Below are positions 1 through 5,291 of a stretch of 8,359 nt of DNA, in pieces. The stretch lies in NCBI GenBank assembly GCA_964431655.1, contig CAYSKJ010000116.1, positions 1-8,359 of the forward strand, in the 5' to 3' direction. The stretch's first letter is position 1. The number at the start of each line of letters is the position of its first letter. Under the pieces are notes generated by a model. It ran no database searches. It was given only the letters and a program-made list of their open reading frames with translations, and was not told the DNA's origin. The position numbers and the translations under genes were made by a program. The DNA is from CAYMEV01 sp964431655 [NCBI: uncultured bacterium] (GTDB lineage Bacteria; CAYMEV01).

Positions 1-59
1 ACATAACTGTCATTTATATATTTTCTCTTAAATATAACCTTGATAAAAATTTAATATGC
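1..59. other. AT-rich gene-free left edge
   Basis: No gene is established here and no hairpin followed by a T-run is seen after the last stop, so the transcript may continue beyond the window. On the minus strand an ATG at 13 (reading M-T-V-M before the window ends) has an AAGAGA about 13 bases upstream. It might be the start of another gene, but four codons cannot support a call. Confidence 0.4.
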
Positions 60-554
60 TTACTTACTAACCCGGTAGCGGGTAAGTCTGTCAGCTATCT
101 CTTTTGTTATGCGGTTATTATTAAACAGTATATCTATCAGAGCCGGAAATTTATAGAACATGGCCTGGTTAATGGAGAACAGCTCCAGGGTGCTTAAGGG
201 CACTGTTTCATCTTCCAGTATGGATATGGCTGTTTCCTGGTTGAAGTCCCTGTGGGTTATAGCAGTGGTTATAAGCTTGTCGAACTTTCCCAGAGCACGT
301 ATATATGCCTTGAACAGACTGCTGTCCATGGACTGGGATTTAATGAAATCTATCAGAGAACTCTGGTCGAAAATTGAAAGGGTTTCCGAAGCCTTTTCCG
401 AAATGCTCTTATCTTCATCAAGAGTAATGTACAGGAGGCATTTAATCCTTGTCTCCTGGTCCAGAGGCATTGCATCATCTATTATCATGTTTTTGATGTG
501 CTCCGGAAGATTATTATTTTTCAGGTCATTAAGTATTCTCTCTGATAATTCCAT
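60..554 (-). CDS. Small alpha-helical repeat protein related to the 294-residue protein
   Basis: This is a 164-residue predicted soluble protein, all helical by inspection, with no signal peptide, membrane segment or catalytic motif. Residues 36-71 align without gaps to residues 108-143 of the helical-repeat protein two genes upstream: nine identities, including Arg, Leu-Leu-Tyr and Leu-Asp-Glu, and six conservative changes (for example Val/Ile, Arg/Lys, Tyr/Phe). Its C-terminal half (HRDFNQETAISILED and FNNNRITKEIADRL) has the N-x-x-T/I-x-x-x-A-x-x-L pattern of the same kind of repeat. It is therefore probably a shorter member of the same HEAT-like group, with scaffolding as the likeliest role, and no function can be named. 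The start is well supported by AAAGGAG eight bases before the ATG. It begins 17 bases after the RodZ-like stop, so it belongs to the same transcript. Confidence 0.8.
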   Translation of the reverse strand: MELSERILNDLKNNNLPEHIKNMIIDDAMPLDQETRIKCLLYITLDEDKSISEKASETLSIFDQSSLIDFIKSQSMDSSLFKAYIRALGKFDKLITTAITHRDFNQETAISILEDETVPLSTLELFSINQAMFYKFPALIDILFNNNRITKEIADRLTRYRVSK

Positions 555-562
555 ATAAAAAA

Positions 563-569
563 CTCCTTT
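563..569 (-). promoter_or_regulatory. Ribosome binding site of the 164-residue protein gene
   Basis: Minus-strand AAAGGAG lies eight bases upstream of the ATG at 554 and just after the RodZ-like TAA stop. It supports this short hypothetical frame as a real, translated gene. Confidence 0.75.
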
Positions 570-571
570 AG

Positions 572-1297
572 TTACTCATCAGACTCAAGCTTATAATTTA
601 CCAGCACATTGTCCCGGCAGAAAGAAGCCAGTATTTCTTTTATGTCCTTGCCATTATAGATTATATTTGTTTTGGAGATATCGGAAACGGAAAATATTAT
701 ATACTCTGAAAATTCATAAATCCTGCATTCATCAGGCATAATTATCTCTTCCATTATAATCCCCTGCTCGCTGATAACAGAAATTACAACTGCACCAGAA
801 GAGCTTATTTTAAGAGTATTTAAATCGCTTCTGTCTTTTTGCTCCCGTATAGATGATTCTGATGATGTCTGATGGTCTGCGGGAACACCTGTGCTTTTCT
901 CAGGGCTGTCCGCTTCATTTTTTATTCCAGGTTCTGGAAGGATAAAAAAAGCAGTAATCAAAACTGCAGAGATTATCAGTGATAGTATAATAACCTTTTT
1001 ATACCTTCTGAGAATGTTCATCCTGTTCATTTCAAGGTAGGAATTAAGGGCGTCATTATAACGGGAAAGAGTATCATCAATATCAAGGCCTATGCAGTCG
1101 GCATAGGCCTTGATAAACCCCCTGGCATAGGTTTTGTTAAGGTATTCGTCCGGGTTTCCATCCTCTAATCCCCTGAGATGGCTTTTACTTATCCTGGAAT
1201 ATCTTGCCAGCTCCTCAAAAGATATGTTCATCAGAACCCTGGAATTTTTAAGATAGCTGGCAAATTCCCTGATAGGATCAGGGTCTGAGTCCTTCAT
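572..1297 (-). CDS. RodZ-like membrane protein with N-terminal HTH (HTH_25 / DUF4115-like)
   Basis: The 241-residue product has the RodZ layout. A helix-turn-helix domain (about 8-80, with FEELARYSRISKSHLRGLE and the family motif YARGFIKAYADCIGLD) is followed by a basic stretch (Arg97-Lys101) and one membrane helix (about 101-120). A polar, low-complexity linker (121-160) leads to a small beta-rich C-terminal domain resembling DUF4115 (about 161-235, with SGAVVISVISEQG and IIYNGKDI). The predicted topology is HTH in the cytoplasm and C-terminus outside. RodZ connects MreB filaments to the cell-wall elongation machinery, but shorter relatives can act as regulators, so the role here is inferred. 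A longer reading from a TTG at 1315 exists. The ATG at 1297 is preferred because AAGGGGG sits five bases upstream and it overlaps the preceding stop. The gene contains a perfect 15-base inverted repeat. It is flanked by two related helical-repeat genes. Confidence 0.85.
   Translation of the reverse strand: MKDSDPDPIREFASYLKNSRVLMNISFEELARYSRISKSHLRGLEDGNPDEYLNKTYARGFIKAYADCIGLDIDDTLSRYNDALNSYLEMNRMNILRRYKKVIILSLIISAVLITAFFILPEPGIKNEADSPEKSTGVPADHQTSSESSIREQKDRSDLNTLKISSSGAVVISVISEQGIIMEEIIMPDECRIYEFSEYIIFSVSDISKTNIIYNGKDIKEILASFCRDNVLVNYKLESDE
1081..1115. repeat. Perfect 15-base inverted repeat with 5-base loop
   Basis: The left arm TATCAAGGCCTATGC (1081-1095) and right arm GCATAGGCCTTGATA (1101-1115) are exact reverse complements separated by AGTCG. 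The structure lies inside the RodZ-like gene and covers the codons for about residues Ile62 to Asp72 (IKAYADCIGLD) of the HTH-domain tail. It could form a strong mRNA hairpin or serve as a two-fold protein-binding site. No T-run follows on either strand, so it is not a standard intrinsic terminator. Each arm also contains the self-complementary AGGCCT. Confidence 0.9.
1100..1140. repeat. Imperfect direct repeat beside the inverted repeat
   Basis: Positions 1100-1116 (GGCATAGGCCTTGATAA) and 1124-1140 (GGCATAGGTTTTGTTAA) agree at 14 of 17 bases, with unit starts 24 bases (eight codons) apart. Together with the inverted copy at 1081-1095 this gives three occurrences of a CCTATGC core within 60 bases. 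Part of this comes from the protein motif, since LNKTYA and FIKAYA are both in the RodZ family signature. Confidence 0.6.
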
Positions 1298-2178
1298 AAT
1301 TTCCCCCTTATGCAAGCAAGGATTTCCCTTTTGTCAATATCGTTTTCAGTAATTTTTGATATATTATTTTTTATGATCATTAGCTGATTTTTTGAGATAT
1401 GCCTGTTTTTGAGCAGTTTTTTAATTAAAACAGGTTTGCTCTGCTCTATTAAAGCATTTAAAACCCATCTGTTAGATGATTCACAGAGAAGAATCTGCAT
1501 GTTTTCATCCATTTCAAATATTTTCTTTTTAAGTATATGCCATATCACAGTTTTTGTCTCGCTTTTTACCGAATCATCCCGGAAAATTTCCGACATATCC
1601 CTTATCAGTAGCCTGCCTGCTATTTTATGCAGTTCCTGAACCGGTGTATCGCAATTATAGGCCAGTGAACGGTTTATGGCATAGTTCACCCTCCATCTGG
1701 GTGATTCCAGAATATATTGAGCCAGTATGCCATTTTTCAGCCTGGTTCTGATGTAGAGTACCAGGTCTTTTTCAAGAAGAGACGGGTTTATAAGGGTATA
1801 TTCCCATATGCGTTGATTATTTTCATCCAGCAAGAGATATAATAAAGCTCTTACCCTTGTTCTTTTGGATAATTCTGATTTTTCCCAGAGAGTAAGGGAG
1901 CTGTACCTTATTACCAGGAGTTTTTCAGACTTTGTTTTAAGAATGTGGGGTATAAAGGGACAGGCTGCAAGGTTTTCAAGATCCCTGTACCTCAGGTAAT
2001 TAATGTACTGCAGGCTTATCTTGAGAGGGGTTGACGGATTGAAGAGTATTGCTTTCTGAATCCTGTACTGGGAAATAAACCGGGATCCTGCCACTGCCTC
2101 AATCTCTGAAGAGGTAAGGTCATTGCGCTTCAGAAGAGAAAGAATATTCTCATAAGAAGAATTCGCCATATTTCCCAT
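1294..2178 (-). CDS. Alpha-helical (HEAT-like) repeat protein of unknown function
   Basis: No named family can be assigned with certainty. The 294 residues read as almost continuous short amphipathic helices. Motifs recur in the style of repeat proteins: FNPSTPLKISLQYINYL (46-62), RDLENLAACP (65-74), LLYLLLDEN (112-120), INPSLLEKDLVLYI (130-143) and YNCDTPVQELHKIAG (174-188). From memory, NPxTPxxVxLxLLxxL followed by DLxxLA, a basic helix and an ALLxDxDPRVxxALLxNPRL segment is characteristic of uncharacterised helical-repeat proteins common in Deltaproteobacteria and Acidobacteria, probably protein-interaction scaffolds. There is no signal peptide, membrane helix or catalytic motif. The C-terminus is Lys- and Ile-rich. 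The ATG at 2178 follows the pyrG stop by seven bases. AGG lies ten bases upstream, and a second ATG at 2169 is a possible alternative start. The TGA stop overlaps the next start as ATGA. Confidence 0.85.
   Translation of the reverse strand: MGNMANSSYENILSLLKRNDLTSSEIEAVAGSRFISQYRIQKAILFNPSTPLKISLQYINYLRYRDLENLAACPFIPHILKTKSEKLLVIRYSSLTLWEKSELSKRTRVRALLYLLLDENNQRIWEYTLINPSLLEKDLVLYIRTRLKNGILAQYILESPRWRVNYAINRSLAYNCDTPVQELHKIAGRLLIRDMSEIFRDDSVKSETKTVIWHILKKKIFEMDENMQILLCESSNRWVLNALIEQSKPVLIKKLLKNRHISKNQLMIIKNNISKITENDIDKREILACIRGKL
1303..1309 (-). promoter_or_regulatory. Ribosome binding site deciding the RodZ-like start
   Basis: Minus-strand AAGGGGG lies five bases before the ATG at 1297. It falls inside the longer frame that begins with TTG at 1315, which argues that the TTG is not the real start. 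It is located within the last codons of the preceding gene, consistent with coupled translation. Confidence 0.7.
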
Positions 2179-2185
2179 TGAAAGA

Positions 2186-3838
2186 CTACCTGCCCTTTTT
2201 TATCTTTCTTGCCAGCGCAGACTCTATCAGCCCCATAAAAAGCGGAGAAGGGCGCTGAAGCTTGCTGGTAAGCTCCGGATGGAACTGCACAGCTACAAAA
2301 AAAGGATGTGAGCCTATCTCGATTATTTTTACAATCCGGTTGGATTCATCCCATCCGCTCAGTATAAGGCCGTTTTTTTCAAGAACCTCATGGTACTGCG
2401 GGTTGACCTCCAGGCGGTGACGGAATCTTCTGCGGACAGTTCCAGATTTGAATATCTTCCTGGCAAGGGTATTTTCCCTGATATTTATATCATACCCGCC
2501 CAGCCTCATGGATGCACCTTTATCTACAATATCCTTCTGTTCTGGAAGCAGACAGATGACATAACTTCCATTATTTGTTATCTGGTGCTCAAGGGCCTCT
2601 TCTGTCGTGGCATCTGATATTCCGCAGCAGTTTCTGGCAAACTCTATAACAGCTATCTGGAGGCCGAGGCAGATTCCGAGAAACGGAATATGGTTTTCCC
2701 TGGCATATCTGACTGCTGATATCTTACCCTCCATGCCTCTGAAGCCGAAGCCTCCCGGTATGATCACCGCATCGGTATTTTTGAATGTTTTGTCCAGTTC
2801 AATATCATTTCTTTCAATTGCCACCGTATCTATCCAGTCTATATTGACCTTTATACCAAGGTGGGCTTCGCAGTGTATAACCGCCTCCCTTATGGACGCA
2901 TAGGAATCCTCGAGTTTGGTGTATTTACCGCAAATTGAAAGATTTATGGTATTGTCGGGGGATTTTAGGGTCTTTTTTATGCTGTTCACCAGGACCTCCC
3001 ATTCATTTAAACGGGGAGGGCAGTATATATTGAATCTCTTGTTGATGATGGCGGTAATACCGTCTTTATCATAGTTAATAGGGATTTCGTAGATGCAGTT
3101 TGTGTCAACCCCAGATATAACTTCCTTTTCGCCGATATTGCAGAACATGGCGATCTTTCTCTTTATTTCAGGGCTCAGTGGCTGTTCGCATCTCCCTATA
3201 ATGATATCCGGGTGTATTCCCCTTTCATTAAGAAGCTTTACACTTTGCTGGGTAGGCTTTGATTTCTGTTCATTGACCCCGCTGGGTACAGGTACATAAG
3301 TAAGGTGTATGAAAAGGAAATTATTTTTCCCCTCATCCAGCCTCATCTGCCGAAGGGCTTCCAAAAACAGCTCGTTTTCCATATCACCTACCGTTCCGCC
3401 CACCTCAATAAGAACAACTTCCGGATCTTCCATCCGGATGATATCCTTTATCTTAATTTTGATTTCATCAACCACATGGGGTATGAACTGAACAGTTTTT
3501 CCGAGGAATATGCCTTCCCTTTCCTTTTTAAGGATTGACTGGAATACTTTTCCCATTGTTATGTTCCAGCAGGTCTTGGCTTCTATATCAAGAAACCTTT
3601 CATAATGCCCGAAATCCATATCCACTTCTCCCCCGTCATCCAGAACAAAGACTTCTCCATGTTCGATAGGATTCATTGTTCCCGGGTCAGTATTGAGGTA
3701 GCCGTCACATTTGATCGGGATCACCCTAAGATTCTTGGACAGCAGGAATCCGATGCTTGCGGCTGCGATTCCTTTTCCAAGCCCTGATAGTACACCGCCG
3801 GTAACAGCAATATACTTTCTTTGATTCTGATCTTTCAT
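2186..3838 (-). CDS. pyrG: CTP synthase (glutamine-hydrolysing)
   Basis: The enzyme makes CTP from UTP, ATP and glutamine, the last step of pyrimidine nucleotide synthesis, in the cytoplasm. The product is 550 residues, the normal length. The N-terminal synthetase domain (about 8-275) has the P-loop-like TGGVLSGLGKG (13-23), the NTDPGTMNP segment (49-57), GHYERFLD (77-84), IEVGGTVGD (144-152) and the UTP-binding KSKPTQQSV (192-200). The C-terminal class I glutamine amidotransferase domain (about 297-545) has an oxyanion PGGFGFRG (361-368), nucleophile Cys390 in GICLGLQ, the GTP-responsive MRLGG (444-448), and His520/Glu522 in FHPE. Several normally conserved spots differ: KCDGYLN where KxDPYxN is usual, PTQQS for PTQHS, and RHRLEVN for RHRYEVN. 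The ATG overlaps the regulator stop and is preceded by AAAGGAAG (3852-3845) at a six-base spacing. Confidence 0.98.
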   Translation of the reverse strand: MKDQNQRKYIAVTGGVLSGLGKGIAAASIGFLLSKNLRVIPIKCDGYLNTDPGTMNPIEHGEVFVLDDGGEVDMDFGHYERFLDIEAKTCWNITMGKVFQSILKKEREGIFLGKTVQFIPHVVDEIKIKIKDIIRMEDPEVVLIEVGGTVGDMENELFLEALRQMRLDEGKNNFLFIHLTYVPVPSGVNEQKSKPTQQSVKLLNERGIHPDIIIGRCEQPLSPEIKRKIAMFCNIGEKEVISGVDTNCIYEIPINYDKDGITAIINKRFNIYCPPRLNEWEVLVNSIKKTLKSPDNTINLSICGKYTKLEDSYASIREAVIHCEAHLGIKVNIDWIDTVAIERNDIELDKTFKNTDAVIIPGGFGFRGMEGKISAVRYARENHIPFLGICLGLQIAVIEFARNCCGISDATTEEALEHQITNNGSYVICLLPEQKDIVDKGASMRLGGYDINIRENTLARKIFKSGTVRRRFRHRLEVNPQYHEVLEKNGLILSGWDESNRIVKIIEIGSHPFFVAVQFHPELTSKLQRPSPLFMGLIESALARKIKKGR

Positions 3839-5220
3839 TTGATTCTTCCTTTGATATTTATACCCAATCTTTTTATCAGTTCATTCAAGGTAGTCGGTTT
3901 TATGGAAAGAAGGCGCGCTGCCTTGCGCTGAACCCCGCCTGTCTGCCGGAGTGCTTCTATGATCAGGCTTTTTTTATAATCATCTATATGGTTATTGAAA
4001 TCCAGAGGGAAAATGCCGTCAGGGAAGAATTTTATCTCTTTCTTTCTCCTGGCGAACATTTTGTCATTAATATTATCCATTGTAATTCTATCCCTTTCAC
4101 TGAAAAGCACGGCGCTTTCAATAATGTTTTTCAGCTGTCGGACATTTCCCGGCCAGTCATATTCCATGAACTGCTCCAGGACTTCTCTGCTCACGCCCTT
4201 AATCCTTTTGCCCTGTTCTTTGCAGAACTTCTCAATAAAATGTGATATAAGCAGAGGGATATCTTCTTTCCTCTCCCGAAGTGGCGGAAGGAAGATGCTG
4301 ACAACATTCAGCCTGTAATACAGGTCCTCCCGGAACATGTCATTTTTTATGGCATTTTCAAGATTTTCATTGGTTGCGGTGAGTATCCTCACATCAACCC
4401 TGACAGGTTTTGATCCACCGAGCTTTATAAACTCTTTTTCCTGTATGACTCTCAACAGCTTGGATTGTATCTCTTTGTCAATATTCCCTATCTCATCCAG
4501 GAAAATTGTACCCTCATTTGCTGTTTCAAAAAGACCGGATTTGCTTTTTTCAGCTCCTGTGAAGGCGTTTTTTTCATAACCGAAGAGATTGCTTTCTATG
4601 AGATCTCTGGGAAAATTGCTGGTATTCACAACTACAAAAGGGTTAAGGGCTCTGCTGCTTCTGCCGTGTATTGCTTTTGCAACCAGTTCCTTGCCTGTGC
4701 CGCTTTCCCCTCTAATAAGCACCGTTGTGCTGGACCTGGCCACCTTTTCTATCTGCTCAAAAACCAGCAGCATTGGTTTGGATTTTCCAATGATATTTTC
4801 AAAGCTTGACTGGTTCTTTATCTTTTCTTTAAGCTTTATATTTTCCTTAAGGATTTCCCTTTTTTTTAATGAGACCAGAACTGACCTTATTATTTCTTCA
4901 TTCTTAAAGGGCTTTGTGATAAAGTCTGAAGCTCCCAGCTTAATTGCCTCAATTGCGGTTTCAATGGTACCATAGGCGGTTATCATGATAAAGTTTATGG
5001 CAGGGCTGATGCGCTGAAATTCCTTCAGCAGTTCCATCCCATTCCCATCACAGAGTTTGAGATCGCTTATTACAAGGTCATAGGTATTTTCAGCAAACAT
5101 GGTTCGTGCAGATACTGCGCTTTCGGCCAGGTCTACCCGGTATCCCTGTTTTGAGAGAATTTTCTTTAAAATATCCCTCATTATTTCTTCATCGTCTATT
5201 ACCAGAATTCTGTCTTCCAT
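3835..5220 (-). CDS. NtrC-family sigma-54-dependent response regulator
   Basis: This is an enhancer-binding transcription activator that, when phosphorylated, should remodel sigma-54 RNA polymerase using ATP. In the 461-residue product, the receiver domain occupies about 4-118, with acidic Asp9/Asp10, phosphoacceptor Asp53, Thr81 and Lys103. The AAA+ domain covers about 140-375, with Walker A GESGTGKE (171-178), the sigma-54 contact loop NAFTGA (218-223), Walker B TIFLDEIG (238-245) and arginines Arg297 and Arg303 in the REDLYYRLNV box. A Fis-type helix-turn-helix ends the protein (about 414-454, with KAARLLSIKPTTLNELIKRL). The contact loop is normally GAFTGA, so its first Gly is Asn here. 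The upstream histidine kinase is the probable partner. The TGA stop overlaps the pyrG start as ATGA, so translation of the two is likely coupled. It has its own sigma-70-type promoter upstream. Targets are not evident. Confidence 0.95.
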   Translation of the reverse strand: MEDRILVIDDEEIMRDILKKILSKQGYRVDLAESAVSARTMFAENTYDLVISDLKLCDGNGMELLKEFQRISPAINFIMITAYGTIETAIEAIKLGASDFITKPFKNEEIIRSVLVSLKKREILKENIKLKEKIKNQSSFENIIGKSKPMLLVFEQIEKVARSSTTVLIRGESGTGKELVAKAIHGRSSRALNPFVVVNTSNFPRDLIESNLFGYEKNAFTGAEKSKSGLFETANEGTIFLDEIGNIDKEIQSKLLRVIQEKEFIKLGGSKPVRVDVRILTATNENLENAIKNDMFREDLYYRLNVVSIFLPPLRERKEDIPLLISHFIEKFCKEQGKRIKGVSREVLEQFMEYDWPGNVRQLKNIIESAVLFSERDRITMDNINDKMFARRKKEIKFFPDGIFPLDFNNHIDDYKKSLIIEALRQTGGVQRKAARLLSIKPTTLNELIKRLGINIKGRIK

Positions 5221-5225
5221 CATTA

Positions 5226-5231
5226 TCCTTT
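5226..5231 (-). promoter_or_regulatory. Ribosome binding site deciding the regulator start
   Basis: Minus-strand AAAGGA lies two bases before a first ATG (5223) and five bases before a second, adjacent ATG (5220). The second spacing is the functional one in most bacteria, so the protein more likely begins at 5220 (MEDRILVIDD) than one residue earlier. Confidence 0.6.
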
Positions 5232-5246
5232 TGAACTTCCCTGATT

Positions 5247-5274
5247 ATTATATATCAGCTAATGGTATAGTCAA
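5247..5274 (-). promoter_or_regulatory. Sigma-70-type promoter for the regulator-pyrG operon
   Basis: Minus-strand reading gives -35 TTGACT (5274-5269), a 16-base spacer, and a perfect -10 TATAAT (5252-5247), which predicts a transcript start near 5240 and a leader of about 20 bases. It lies between the kinase stop (5292) and the regulator start (5220), in the only sizeable intergenic gap inside the operon string. A small inverted repeat, CTGAT/ATCAG (5241-5245 and 5254-5258), straddles the -10 and could be an operator, though five-base arms are weak evidence. No sigma-54 -24/-12 pair (GG-N10-GC) is visible in the gap. Confidence 0.65.
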
Positions 5275-5291
5275 AAAATACAAAAGGGAAA

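Noticed and set aside
71-82. CCCG-GTAG-CGGG hairpin at the end of the last gene, considered as a terminator
   Set aside because: The stem is only four to five base pairs and is not directly followed by a T-run. A stop codon and about 15 bases separate it from the nearest T-rich stretch.
160-558. 132-codon plus-strand open frame opposite the 164-residue protein gene
   Set aside because: It lies entirely antisense to a better frame with a clear ribosome binding site, its composition (Ser/Leu/Arg-rich) is typical of an opposite-strand shadow, and it shows no recognisable domain.
1298-1315. TTG start at 1315 giving the RodZ-like protein six extra residues
   Set aside because: The strong AAGGGGG site falls inside those extra codons and is correctly spaced for the ATG at 1297, which also forms an ATGA overlap with the previous gene.
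1402-1434. CCTGTTTT/AAAACAGG inverted repeat (8-base arms, 17-base loop) inside the 294-residue protein gene
   Set aside because: The arms are short, AT-rich and far apart, it is within coding sequence, and no T-run follows. This is compatible with chance.
3746-3776. AGGAATC/GATTCCT inverted repeat near the pyrG start
   Set aside because: The seven-base arms with a 16-base loop lie in the codons of the conserved P-loop-like region, and no regulatory context is visible.
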